From NCBI RefSeq assembly GCF_000189755.2, contig NZ_KI912183.1, positions 994,257 through 1,058,256 on the forward strand: 64,000 bases of DNA, read 5' to 3'. Origin of the DNA: Desulfotomaculum nigrificans DSM 574 (GTDB lineage: Bacteria > Bacillota > Desulfotomaculia > Desulfotomaculales > Desulfotomaculaceae). The notes under the pieces were generated by a model that did no database searches, had not been told where the DNA came from, and saw only the letters and a list, made by a program, of their open reading frames with translations. This document shows, piece after piece, positions 36,154-45,035 of this stretch. The position numbers and the translations under genes are program-made. Numbering within the stretch: the stretch's first letter is position 1; every line of letters starts with the position of its first letter.

Positions 36154-36306
36154 TGTCTTAATTTTCCCAATGTTAGCAATCGAGGACAGTTACCTAACAT
36201 CTTAGGGAAAGACAGCAAGTCCCCGACTTACTTCTGAAACGTACTGCTGTGCGGAAGTCTGGGGGTATTTGGGGCCAGGCAATGCATTGTTCCGCACTGC
36301 CTGGCC
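36154..36306 (+). ncRNA. Structured leader RNA upstream of the exported [FeFe] hydrogenase
   Basis: Three helices can be drawn. P1: TGTC (36154-36157), TTTCCC (36163-36168) and ATGTTAG (36170-36176) pair in order with GACA (36211-36214), GGGAAA (36205-36210) and CTAACAT (36194-36200). P2: CCCC-GACTT (36221-36229) with AAGTC-T-GGGG (36255-36264). P3: GGCCAGGCA (36273-36281) with TGCCTGGCC (36298-36306), nine perfect pairs. The last helix is followed by TATATTTATTATA and the SD 55 bases on. It matches no riboswitch class I can recall. Confidence 0.55.
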
Positions 36307-36372
36307 TATATTTATTATAGCTGATTAATTTATTAACTCTTTTCCATAAAAACCCATAAAGGAGGAAAGTAC

Positions 36373-37938
36373 ATGGAAAACCGCTCAACAAAGCCAACAT
36401 CAGTATCAAGGCGGGGCTTCCTCAAAATGCTTGGGGGGGTAGGTCTGGCTGGTATTGCCGCAAATATTGCCGGCTGCAGTACTGATCCCGCCGGGGGCAA
36501 GGGCTGGATGCCACAACAATACCAGGTTGCCAGCAGTTGGCCCATTCAAGTAAAGGGGCGTGTGCCCATTGACCCCAACAACCCATCCATTGTACGGGAT
36601 GATAAAAAATGCATCCTGTGCGGCCAGTGCATTGAAGCCTGTGAAAAAGTGCAGACCGTGATGGGTTACTATGAATTACCCATTAAGGACGACATCACTT
36701 GTGTTAACTGCGGCCAATGCACTCTCTGGTGTCCTACCGGTGCCATTACCGAGCGGGACGACATTGACAAGGTGTTAAAGGCTATTAACGACAAAAACCT
36801 GCATGTGGTTGTGCAAACCGCTCCGGCCACCAGGGTTGCTTTGGGCGAGGAATTTGGCATGCCCGCCGGTAGCATTGTAGAAGGCAAACAGGTAGCAGCA
36901 CTTAAGAAACTGGGTTTTGATGCTGTCTTTGACACCAACTTCACTGCTGACCTGACCATTATGGAAGAAGGTACTGAACTTGTGAAACGTATCACCGGTG
37001 AGCTGAAAAAGCCCCTGCCTCAATTCACATCCTGCAGCCCCGGCTGGGTTAAATTCTGTGAATATTTCTACCCCGATTTACTGGAGCACATGTCCTCTGC
37101 CAAATCTCCCCAGCAGATGATGGGTGCCGTAGTGAAGAGCTATTACGCTAAACAAAAGGGTATCGATCCGGAGAAGATTTTCTCTGTTTCCATTATGCCT
37201 TGTACAGCTAAAAAGTACGAGTGCCAGCGCCCGGAAATGAATGACGCCGGGCAAAAAGCCGGTAAACCGAATATTAGGGACGTGGATGTTGTTTTAACCA
37301 CCCGTGAACTGGCCCGCATGATTAAACGTGCCGGTATTAACTTTAACGAGTTGGAAGATGCCCAGTATGACTCCATGTTGGGTGAAGGCACCGGCGCTGC
37401 TGTTATCTTCGGCACCACCGGTGGCGTTATGGAAGCAGCTGTACGTTCCGCTTACTTCCTAATCACCAAACAAAACCCGCCGGAAGCTTTGTTAGAATTA
37501 ACTCCTGTGCGTGGTTTAAACGGAGTTAAAGAGGCTTCTCTGGAAATACCCGGTGCAGGCAAAATAAATGTAGCTGTCTGCTCTGGTTTAGGTAACGCCC
37601 GTAAGATCCTAGACCAGGTTCGGGAGGACATTAAACAAGGCCTACCGCCGCGCTATCACTTTATTGAGTTTATGAGTTGCCCCGGTGGTTGCATTGGTGG
37701 CGGCGGCCAGCCCAGAACTGCTCTGCCACCGTCTGATGCAGTACGCCAAGCCCGTTTGGCCAGCTTGTATACCATGGATGCCAAGATCTACAAGAAGCGC
37801 CTAAGCCACGAAAACCAGGAGGTAATCCAAATTTATCAAAACTACTTCGAGCATCCCATGAGTGAACTGGCTGAAGAGTTGCTGCACACTGAATATACCG
37901 ACCGTGGAAAGCACCTGACAGCCAAGAAGAAAGCCTAA
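36373..37938 (+). CDS. Tat-exported [FeFe] hydrogenase catalytic subunit
   Basis: 521 residues. Twin-arginine signal SRRGFLKMLGG (12-22) ending in NIAGC (Cys35), which could also act as a lipobox, so the enzyme is probably anchored outside the membrane. Two 4Fe-4S motifs (CILCGQCIEAC and CVNCGQCTLWC) precede the H-cluster domain: L1 TSCSPGW (219-225), L2 MPCTAKKYECQRPEM, L3 FMSCPGGCIGGG. L1 usually reads TSCCPGW, so one of the two key Cys is Ser. It is the first gene of a unit with HybA- and HybB-like partners and takes up or makes H2 coupled to menaquinone. SD AAAGGAGGAAAG. Confidence 0.93.
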   Translation: MENRSTKPTSVSRRGFLKMLGGVGLAGIAANIAGCSTDPAGGKGWMPQQYQVASSWPIQVKGRVPIDPNNPSIVRDDKKCILCGQCIEACEKVQTVMGYYELPIKDDITCVNCGQCTLWCPTGAITERDDIDKVLKAINDKNLHVVVQTAPATRVALGEEFGMPAGSIVEGKQVAALKKLGFDAVFDTNFTADLTIMEEGTELVKRITGELKKPLPQFTSCSPGWVKFCEYFYPDLLEHMSSAKSPQQMMGAVVKSYYAKQKGIDPEKIFSVSIMPCTAKKYECQRPEMNDAGQKAGKPNIRDVDVVLTTRELARMIKRAGINFNELEDAQYDSMLGEGTGAAVIFGTTGGVMEAAVRSAYFLITKQNPPEALLELTPVRGLNGVKEASLEIPGAGKINVAVCSGLGNARKILDQVREDIKQGLPPRYHFIEFMSCPGGCIGGGGQPRTALPPSDAVRQARLASLYTMDAKIYKKRLSHENQEVIQIYQNYFEHPMSELAEELLHTEYTDRGKHLTAKKKA

Positions 37939-37966
37939 TTTTAAAGAATTTCGGGAGGTGAAATTA

Positions 37967-38746
37967 ATGGCAAAAGGTGTTCTGGTTGATCTTACCAAAT
38001 GTGTAGGCTGCGGTGGCTGTACTGTAGCTTGCAAACTTTGGAATGATATGAAATTTGATGATAATAACCCCACTGTAGGTGACAAGGCTAAGCTTTCCGG
38101 CAAAAACTGGACAGTTGTCCATGCCCATCAAGTTAAGAATAAAGATGGCGAAACTGTCTGGCGGTTTAATAAACAACAGTGTTTACACTGTTTAGAGCCT
38201 GCCTGTGCCTCTGCTTGTTTTGCCAAGGCCTTACAGAAAACCAAGGATGGTCCGGTTATCTATTACCCCCACCTGTGCGTTGGCTGCCGCTACTGCATGA
38301 TTGCTTGTCCCTTTAATATTCCTAAATATGAATGGGATAAGACCTTCCCACTGGTATCTAAGTGTCAAATGTGCTCCACCAAGATAGCCAGAGGCGAGGC
38401 TCCGGCCTGCGTTTCCGTTTGTCCCCAGGGCGTATTTAAGTTTGGCGAACGGGATGAGCTGTTGAAAGAAGCTAAAGCTATCATTGCTAAGGATGATAAA
38501 TACATTAAAGAAATTTATGGCGAAAAAGAAGTTGGCGGTACTTCCTGGATGTATATCTCCGATATACCCTTTAAGGATTTAGGGTTCAAAACCGGTCTGG
38601 GTACCACTCCGCTGCCCACCTATTCCCATAACTTCCTTAGATACACTCCGTTTGTGGCTGTGGGCTGGGGTATCATCTTAACCGGACTATATCATTATAC
38701 CAAGCGGCGTAATACCATTTCTAAGGAAACCAATATTAAGGGTTAA
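37967..38746 (+). CDS. HybA/DmsB-like 4Fe-4S electron-transfer subunit
   Basis: 259 residues with four ferredoxin-type cysteine clusters: CVGCGGCTVACK, CLHCLEPACASACF, CVGCRYCMIACPF and CQMCSTKIARGEAPACVSVC. A C-terminal hydrophobic helix near 225-245 can anchor it. It should pass electrons between the hydrogenase and the membrane quinone subunit. It carries no Tat signal of its own and may be exported with the catalytic subunit. ATG 37967 follows GGGAGGTG. Confidence 0.92.
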   Translation: MAKGVLVDLTKCVGCGGCTVACKLWNDMKFDDNNPTVGDKAKLSGKNWTVVHAHQVKNKDGETVWRFNKQQCLHCLEPACASACFAKALQKTKDGPVIYYPHLCVGCRYCMIACPFNIPKYEWDKTFPLVSKCQMCSTKIARGEAPACVSVCPQGVFKFGERDELLKEAKAIIAKDDKYIKEIYGEKEVGGTSWMYISDIPFKDLGFKTGLGTTPLPTYSHNFLRYTPFVAVGWGIILTGLYHYTKRRNTISKETNIKG

Positions 38747-38795
38747 TTAGGACTTATTATTCTTATACCAAAAAAAGAAATTAGGGGGGAAACTA

Positions 38796-39926
38796 ATGGC
38801 GGCTCAACAAGGTTGGAGTTTTAGAATGACTCCTATTCGTAAATTGTTGATTCTCCTGGCCACGATTTGTGTTGGCGTATCGATTTTCCGTCTGGCCACC
38901 GGCTTAGGTTTGGTCACCAATTTAAATGATGAGTGGCCCTGGGGATTGTGGATCGGATTTGACGTGCTGACCGGTGTTGCTCTGGCCGGTGGCGGGTATT
39001 TCACCGCTATTATTGTTCACGTATTACACAGGGACCAATTCCATCCCATTGCCCGCGGTGCGATGTTAACTTCCCTGTTAGGCTATCTATTAGTTCTGGC
39101 CGGGCTGTTCCTGGATGTAGGTCAATGGTTTAACTTCTGGCGTCCCTTTGTATCCTGGGGGCATACCTCGGTGCTGTTTGAAGTTTTCTGGTGCATCTCC
39201 TGCTACACCACTGTACAGGTGCTGGAATTTGGTGAAATCTTTACGGAAAGAGTTGGGAAGAAATGGCATAATGCTTTCAAAGCCGCTATGCCCGTATTGA
39301 TGATTATCGGCATCATCTTCCCCACCCTGCACCAATCTTCCCTGGGTGGCCTTTATTTAATTGCTGTGCATAAGCTATATCCCTTGTGGTGGTCTACTTT
39401 AATACCTTATTTCTTCTTGATTTCCTCCTTCTTTGTAGGCCCGGCGATGATCTGCGTGGAGTCCACTTTAGCCGGTAATGCTTACAATCATAAGGTGCCT
39501 ATTGAGGTACTGCGCGGTCTGGGACGGATCGGCGGCTGGTTTATGCTGCTGTACCTGGTACTGAAGATCTATGACCTGTCTAACCGCGGCGTTTGGGATC
39601 TGGTCTTTGCCGGTAACTTGGAAGGCAACCTCTTCTTGCTGGAAATGATACTGGGTGTCATTGTACCGATATTTATTATTTTCAGTGGTATGAGCAAGTC
39701 CCGCTCCGGCCTCTTCATTTACGGTTTACTGGTAAGTGGCGGTGTGGTCTTAAACCGGATGAATGTTGTGTTCACCGGCATGTCCGGTACTTCCGGTGGC
39801 TCCTACTTCCCCTCCATCTGGGAATGGTCCGTAAGTATCGGTTTAGTTTCCATTGGTGTTCTGGTTTACTGCTTTATCGTAGAAAACTTTAATATTTTGG
39901 ACCATGGTGATCATCACTCAGCATAA
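38796..39926 (+). CDS. HybB/NrfD-like quinone-interacting membrane subunit
   Basis: 376 residues with about ten membrane helices, no heme-ligand pattern, and NrfD-family features (DEWPWGLWIGFDVLTGVALAGGG near the N terminus, PTLHQSSLGGLY in the centre). It would exchange electrons with menaquinone for the hydrogenase. SD TAGGGGGGAAAC; third and last gene of the hydrogenase unit. Confidence 0.92.
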   Translation: MAAQQGWSFRMTPIRKLLILLATICVGVSIFRLATGLGLVTNLNDEWPWGLWIGFDVLTGVALAGGGYFTAIIVHVLHRDQFHPIARGAMLTSLLGYLLVLAGLFLDVGQWFNFWRPFVSWGHTSVLFEVFWCISCYTTVQVLEFGEIFTERVGKKWHNAFKAAMPVLMIIGIIFPTLHQSSLGGLYLIAVHKLYPLWWSTLIPYFFLISSFFVGPAMICVESTLAGNAYNHKVPIEVLRGLGRIGGWFMLLYLVLKIYDLSNRGVWDLVFAGNLEGNLFLLEMILGVIVPIFIIFSGMSKSRSGLFIYGLLVSGGVVLNRMNVVFTGMSGTSGGSYFPSIWEWSVSIGLVSIGVLVYCFIVENFNILDHGDHHSA

Positions 39927-40020
39927 GTTATGCCATTCATTGTGGCAGGGTGGCTGGCTCTAAGTCCGCCGCCCCGCCCTAAATTTTATATGATTTTAGC
40001 GCCTGTTATTTTTCTTATGT

Positions 40021-40049
40021 AACCCCGCAAATGCTGGGTTTATTTTTTT
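40021..40049 (+). terminator. Terminator of the hydrogenase operon
   Basis: Stem AACCC-C-GC/GC-T-GGGTT followed by TATTTTTTT. Confidence 0.8.
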
Positions 40050-40213
40050 GCCCGTCGTATGTGATATTTTTTTACAAACCTTGGTACTTTTCAGAACTGT
40101 CTTTTAATTTTTCCAATTGCAACTTAGCTTTTCGCTTGCTATTTTATTTCAACTTTATGTTATAGTACATACAAGAAGTGTTGTGAACATTGTCACAAAC
40201 GAGGTGGTTCCCT

Positions 40214-40429
40214 ATGCAAAAGAAAGTAAAAATTGTAACCTGCCTGGCGCTGGCTTTACCCACCTTGATTATTGTTCTGGCTTCCTGCCTGAGCATGGTT
40301 TTGCTCAGCTGCACTGGCTGGTTGTTAGGCAAACGTTCCCCAAAACGTACCGGTAACCCTCAACCCGTTAACGTTAAGGGAGCTAAAATTGTATATATGC
40401 ATGTTTACAAAAATAAAAAGGCAGCCTAG
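40214..40429 (+). CDS. Small membrane protein, unknown
   Basis: 71 residues from ATG 40214 with GAGGTGG just upstream. One hydrophobic helix (about 6-38, VTCLALALPTLIIVLASCL) and a Lys/Arg-rich tail with VNVKGAKIVYMHVYK. No family recognized. Coding is supported by the SD, the clear membrane segment and a promoter-like TTATGTTATAGT before it, but homologues would be needed for certainty. Confidence 0.5.
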   Translation: MQKKVKIVTCLALALPTLIIVLASCLSMVLLSCTGWLLGKRSPKRTGNPQPVNVKGAKIVYMHVYKNKKAA

Positions 40430-40533
40430 ACTGTCGTTCTTTTTTTACCATTGTGCTTATCGGGAAAAGGAATTTTTAAATAAATACATAACTAATACTG
40501 GAGAAGTACAATAAACTGAAAGGATGTTACATT

Positions 40534-40776
40534 ATGGAGGAAAACAAAGAATTTGAACTGGAGCTGTCCGAAGAAACCATGCAAATGCTGGAGGAATATG
40601 CTAAAAAAAATAACCAGACCCCGGAAGAAGTAGTAGAATACATTATTTATGAATTTTTGCGCAACCAGTTACATGTAATAGAAAGGCGGGCCGAGGAAAC
40701 CAATACCCCGGTAAACACCTTGGTAAATATGCAGTTTGCCAGAATAGTGAGCTATCTTAATCAAAAGAAGGCTTAA
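40534..40776 (+). CDS. Small ribbon-helix-helix-like protein
   Basis: 80 residues, acidic, all-helical after a short strand: ELELSEETMQMLEEYAKKNN then TPEEVVEYIIYEFLR, a pattern like ribbon-helix-helix (CopG/Arc) proteins. The tail may form a second helical pair. SD AAAGGATGTTAC precedes ATG 40534. No toxin partner is visible; function is unknown. Confidence 0.65.
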   Translation: MEENKEFELELSEETMQMLEEYAKKNNQTPEEVVEYIIYEFLRNQLHVIERRAEETNTPVNTLVNMQFARIVSYLNQKKA

Positions 40777-40805
40777 AACTAAAGGCGAGGACTTTCCTCG
40801 CCTTA
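40776..40805. terminator. Convergent terminator
   Basis: Stem AAGGCGAGGA/TCCTCGCCTT (40782-40804); on the minus strand TTTAGTTTT follows, serving the group B hydrogenase gene. Confidence 0.75.
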
Positions 40806-42077
40806 GAAATTTCTGGTTAACATCTTTTGCTTATCCTCCAGCAAATCATCAATTTCCTCATAACCCAGGCGTTTTAACAGGGCTAAAACGAATTTGTTGT
40901 CAGCAGGAGTGAGACTGGCCGCTTCTTCCCCGTACTCATTGACATATTCTCTGCCCTGCCCCGGATCTATCAATACATGGGGACCACCTACGCAACCGCC
41001 GGCACAGCCCATACCCTCGTAAAAATTAGCCTCGACTTTTCCAGCCAGAGCATCCTGCAGCATCTTCCGGCATTCCTTAACCCCGTCAGCCTGTATGGTC
41101 TTTATTTTAATTTCCTTATCCGGTCTAATTCTATTTATAGTGTCGGTTACCGCTTTACTAACACCGGCGGTCCGGGCATAAATTCTACCGGCGGTGGAAG
41201 AATGCTCGCTAATATCCTCATCCATTTCCTCGGGGTTAATGCCCACCGCTTTAAATACCTGATCCAATTCCTTAAATGTGATCACCACATCAACGGCATC
41301 CTTGACATCTGCTTCCTTGGCTTCGGCCTTTTTAGCAATGCAAGGCCCGATAAATACCACTTTGGCCTCAGGATGCAGTTTCTTCACTCCCCGTCCGCAG
41401 GCCACCATTGGGGATACCGAGGGAGAAATATGGGGAATTAGATCTTTGTAGACCCTTTTAACCATTCCCACCCAAATTGGGCAACAGCAACTGGTAAGCA
41501 CAAAGTCATCCTCAGTACGCACATGGGCATCAAATTCCAGGGCCTCCCGCAGGGTTAATATATCCGCAAACAAGGCCACTTCCACCATTCCGTAGAAGCC
41601 AAGTCTTTTTAAAGCCGCCCTTAGCCTGCCCGCTGTCACATTGGGGCCAAACTGTTTGTAAAAGGCCGGGGCCACAATGGCAAAAACCGGTACCTTACGA
41701 TCCTTTAAAATTTCCACCAGCGGGATAAATTCCTTCTTATCTACCAGGGCATCATGGGAGCAAACCTCCACACATTGACCACAGCCGGAGCAGGAGTTCT
41801 CTTTAATTACCACGTTACCCTCCATATCCCTGACAATGGCCCCAAAAAGGCATGATACCTCGCAGTTATCACCTTCACAACTACAATCTCCATTGCACTC
41901 CTTAACCTTATAAACAATCTGATCCGGTTCGCCGCCTCCGGTAGCATATTTAATATACTGGTTTAAGGTTTTATCCCCCTGCTGCTTAAGCTCATTAATA
42001 TCTTCCTCTAACCTACCGTCATAGGCTGATTTAACCAGTCTTTTAAATACATCATCATAAGTAAGTTTACTTTTCAC
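40803..42077 (-). CDS. Group B [FeFe] hydrogenase (cytosolic)
   Basis: 424 residues, no export signal. N-terminal cysteine clusters CNGDCSCEGDNCEVSC and CSGCGQCVEVC bind Fe-S centres. The H-cluster domain has L1 TSCCCPIW, L2 GPCIAKKAE and L3 GMGCAGGCVGGP, the group B variants (GPC instead of MPC). Group B enzymes are ferredoxin-linked and of poorly known role in anaerobes. It is a single-gene unit, divergent in type from the exported enzyme encoded nearby. Maturases HydE/F/G are not in the window. Confidence 0.9.
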   Translation of the reverse strand: MKSKLTYDDVFKRLVKSAYDGRLEEDINELKQQGDKTLNQYIKYATGGGEPDQIVYKVKECNGDCSCEGDNCEVSCLFGAIVRDMEGNVVIKENSCSGCGQCVEVCSHDALVDKKEFIPLVEILKDRKVPVFAIVAPAFYKQFGPNVTAGRLRAALKRLGFYGMVEVALFADILTLREALEFDAHVRTEDDFVLTSCCCPIWVGMVKRVYKDLIPHISPSVSPMVACGRGVKKLHPEAKVVFIGPCIAKKAEAKEADVKDAVDVVITFKELDQVFKAVGINPEEMDEDISEHSSTAGRIYARTAGVSKAVTDTINRIRPDKEIKIKTIQADGVKECRKMLQDALAGKVEANFYEGMGCAGGCVGGPHVLIDPGQGREYVNEYGEEAASLTPADNKFVLALLKRLGYEEIDDLLEDKQKMLTRNF

Positions 42078-42120
42078 GGGCAGCCTCCAAAATTTAGTTA
42101 ATTTACTCTATTATGTCTAA

Positions 42121-42157
42121 AAAAATAAATGACTATGACAAATTGTCACAGTCATTT
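42121..42157 (-). terminator. Terminator below the small membrane gene
   Basis: Stem AAATGACT-TGACAA/TTGTCA-AGTCATTT, followed on the minus strand by ATTTTTTTA. Confidence 0.85.
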
Positions 42158-42163
42158 ATAAGC

Positions 42164-42574
42164 TCATTTCCTTTTGGATTTTGGCCTGGTGGTCTTTTGT
42201 TTTGATGGTTGGTACTCTTTCCGATGCTTGGTGGGTAGCCCGCTAGTTTGCACATCTGTACCCTTCTTTGCCTCCAGCAACATTTGACCACTCTTATATA
42301 ACAAGTATAGTAAGCCAATCCAAGATACGATTGGTAAAATGGCCAGCAAGCCCATAAACCAGGTTGTCTGCTTATCAATGCCCAGAGCGTAGCCAAACCA
42401 GACGTACAGGGCAGCAACGGCCAGTTTTTGAGCCAAGTACGCTTGCTTTATGTATTGGCTATAATGGGGCATGATTATTTTCTCGTTAATATAATAAGAA
42501 GCAACAGTTAAAACAATAAACCCCACTGTAAAAATAATCCGCTTTTTTCTAATAACCTCAGCAGATTGGCGCAA
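42164..42574 (-). CDS. Small membrane protein, unknown
   Basis: 136 residues from TTG 42574 (GGAG ten bases before). Three predicted membrane helices (about 13-30, 45-65, 70-92), then a basic Lys/Thr/Gln-rich cytosolic tail (QPSKQKTTRPKSKRK). No family recognized. It has its own terminator. Confidence 0.65.
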   Translation of the reverse strand: MRQSAEVIRKKRIIFTVGFIVLTVASYYINEKIIMPHYSQYIKQAYLAQKLAVAALYVWFGYALGIDKQTTWFMGLLAILPIVSWIGLLYLLYKSGQMLLEAKKGTDVQTSGLPTKHRKEYQPSKQKTTRPKSKRK

Positions 42575-42642
42575 ATATTTTCACTCCAAGTATATTACTA
42601 AAATTACCATCTTACAAATTATAGCATAATAACCCTGTCCGT

Positions 42643-43788
42643 TTAAAGCCTATCCTGCCCGGTAATAAATCTTTCTCGTACTACGCTATGGCTTAAATCC
42701 TGATGCACATAGATGATGTTGAGAAATTCTTTAGCGGTGCGGTTAGCAAATTTCAAGTTATTGGCTACTACCGCCAGGAACATAAAGGCGTGTAAATAAT
42801 AGGCGCCGGATAAATTGTCGTGCCACCGGTCCACAAAGGCACTCATTTCCCGCCAGAATTCCTCATCCACCGGGTAAAACTCCGCCGGTCGGCCTTCAAA
42901 CAGAGACTGCTGCAATAGAATATTAAGATGGGCAAAGTCTTTGTTACCATGCTCCAGCATGGCCAGTATAGCCTCAAATTCCGGGGCAATGGGGGGATTG
43001 CCCATTTGCTCCCGCCAAGCTATGCGCTGTTTGGTGGCCTCATAGATGTCCTTACCTTTATGATAAAGGTTGGAGTTAAAATCAATGTACCTTTCCAGCA
43101 GTTCATCCTGCCATGGGAACGGTGAAGTATCCCTACCCTTTTGTTCTTGCCACAACTCAAAATAGCCCCGGCATTCAGCCAATAAATTTTTGACCTCTTT
43201 TCTTTTTTGGTTGTACTCATCCTCTGGCATCAAACTAAGGTGATTAAATCCGGAGGCCAGTGAACAAAAGAAATCGGCCGTGGTATTGTTCATTCGGATT
43301 AAACTCTCCACCAACCGATCCCGGTATTTTGGTGGTGCCACCAGCGCATTAACCATTAGTCCAACGGCCAGGCCCAGGAAAATGACAATACTTCGGTTTA
43401 GGGCTTCGGAGATAAAAGCATCCCGAGGGGAACTTAAAATAATAACCATCGGCACCAGGGCCATGACCACGTCACTGAAGCCAAATTTTAGAGCCAGCCA
43501 AATGACCAGCGGAGTAGCCAGTCCCATAGCCAGGGGACCGGGAGCCCAAAGATAGCCGATAATCAAGCCTACCGCTACCCCTAGTACATGAACTGCCAAT
43601 TGCTCCCCGGCATTTTTAAGGGATCGGCTAAGGGACGGTTGCACGTTAATAATAGCTGTTACCGCGGCAACCGCTGAACTCAGTTTTAATGCTTCCGTGA
43701 GATACACGGTTAATACCACCGCAATGGCTGTCTTAATCATCCTGGCACCAAAGGGCATCTTAAGTCTTAGCCGCTTTAATATTGCCAT
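42643..43788 (-). CDS. Aromatic acid exporter / FUSC-family membrane protein
   Basis: 381 residues from ATG 43788, chosen because GAGAGGAG ends six bases upstream. The N-terminal half has about six helices of the ArAE_1/FUSC module (KTAIAVVLTVYLTEALKLSS opening, NAGEQLAVHVLGVAVGLIIGY); the C-terminal half is a cytosolic helical domain. Family members export aromatic or other weak acids. The start overlaps the end of the next upstream gene by 13 bases, so it belongs to one unit with two FAD proteins. Confidence 0.85.
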   Translation of the reverse strand: MAILKRLRLKMPFGARMIKTAIAVVLTVYLTEALKLSSAVAAVTAIINVQPSLSRSLKNAGEQLAVHVLGVAVGLIIGYLWAPGPLAMGLATPLVIWLALKFGFSDVVMALVPMVIILSSPRDAFISEALNRSIVIFLGLAVGLMVNALVAPPKYRDRLVESLIRMNNTTADFFCSLASGFNHLSLMPEDEYNQKRKEVKNLLAECRGYFELWQEQKGRDTSPFPWQDELLERYIDFNSNLYHKGKDIYEATKQRIAWREQMGNPPIAPEFEAILAMLEHGNKDFAHLNILLQQSLFEGRPAEFYPVDEEFWREMSAFVDRWHDNLSGAYYLHAFMFLAVVANNLKFANRTAKEFLNIIYVHQDLSHSVVRERFITGQDRL

Positions 43789-45035
43789 TGGCAACTCCTC
43801 TCACCTGCACTCTCCCCGGCCACGTAACCGGAGGACCAAGCCCATTGCAGGTTATAGCCGCCGCAGTCGCCGTCAATGTCCATTATTTCACCAGCAAAAA
43901 ACAGCCCGGGGACCAGTTTGGACTCCATGGTCCGGGGGTTAATGTCCCTTACGTCAATGCCTCCGGCGGTTACCTGAGCTGCGGTCCAGGTGTTGGTGCC
44001 GGTCACTATGAAGCGCCAATCCTGCAAAATATTGATGATACTTTCCCGTTCCTCCCTGGTAACCTGGGCCACCTTTTTATTGATGTCATCAATACCTGCT
44101 TGTTTTAACAATACCGGTACCAATTGTTTGTTAATGAAGCCCACAAAACTAAAAACCAAACTTTTATTGGGGTTATTGCTAAAACGCTGTTCTAAGTAAG
44201 CTGCTAACTGTTCCTTGGAAAGGTGGTTAATAATAATGACTTTTAACCAAACCTGCTCCCCCTGGTTTAACCACTGGGCAGCTGCTCTGCTTAACTGAAA
44301 AATAGGCGGTCCTGAAATACCATATGCAGTAAAAAGGATTTCGCCACCCTCCCGGGCCATGATTTTATCTTTAACCATGACCTCGGCTACTCCATCAAAT
44401 TTTATGCCCTTGATTTGCTTGAGGAAGGGGGCATCAAGTTTCAACTGAACCAAGGCTGGAAAAGGCTCAACCAGCCGGTGACCCAGTCTTTCCGCCAGCA
44501 AGTAGCCACCACCGGTGGAACCCAGGTTGGGGGCCGCCTTACCTCCGGTGGCCAGGATCACCCGGTGGGCAAAATATTTAGCCCCGCCTTTAACAGTCAG
44601 CTCAAAGCCCTTTTTTACCTGCTTAATATCCTTGACCTCCGCATCAACCACAGTCTCAACCCCTGCTTCCTCCAGTTCATGCCGTAAAACATCCAGTACA
44701 CTGGAGGCCTGGTTGGAAAAAGGGAAAACTTTACCCCCGTCCTCTACCTTGTGAGTAATACCTAACCTCTCAAAGAAATCAATGGTTTGATAATTATTAA
44801 ACTTATTTAAAGCGGTATAGGCAAATTTGGGGTTGCTGCCGTGAAAGTGGCTTATATCCATATTAATATTGGTCAGGTTACATCTACCGTTACCGGTGGC
44901 CAGAATTTTTTTGCCCACCCGCTGGTTTTTCTCTAAAATGGTTACTTCCGCACCTTGGTAACGGGCGGCCAGGGCTGCCATTAACCCGGCTGCTCCCCCA
45001 CCTACCACAATAACCTTTAATCCCTTCTTGGTCAT
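43776..45035 (-). CDS. HI0933/BaiN-family FAD-dependent oxidoreductase
   Basis: 419 residues. FAD-binding VIVVGGGAAGLMAALAAR near the N terminus, KILATGNGRCNLTN (family signature, about 48-61), and the C-terminal GEIMDIDGDCGGYNLQWAW block. Family members act on varied substrates (BaiN reduces steroid double bonds; others are uncharacterized). It overlaps its upstream neighbour by 4 bases. Confidence 0.9.
   Translation of the reverse strand: MTKKGLKVIVVGGGAAGLMAALAARYQGAEVTILEKNQRVGKKILATGNGRCNLTNINMDISHFHGSNPKFAYTALNKFNNYQTIDFFERLGITHKVEDGGKVFPFSNQASSVLDVLRHELEEAGVETVVDAEVKDIKQVKKGFELTVKGGAKYFAHRVILATGGKAAPNLGSTGGGYLLAERLGHRLVEPFPALVQLKLDAPFLKQIKGIKFDGVAEVMVKDKIMAREGGEILFTAYGISGPPIFQLSRAAAQWLNQGEQVWLKVIIINHLSKEQLAAYLEQRFSNNPNKSLVFSFVGFINKQLVPVLLKQAGIDDINKKVAQVTREERESIINILQDWRFIVTGTNTWTAAQVTAGGIDVRDINPRTMESKLVPGLFFAGEIMDIDGDCGGYNLQWAWSSGYVAGESAGERSCQWQY

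Noticed and set aside
36154-36306. c-di-GMP, Moco, fluoride, cobalamin, ZTP or ydaO riboswitch in the hydrogenase leader
   Set aside because: None of the conserved core motifs of these classes is present; kept only as an unassigned structured RNA.
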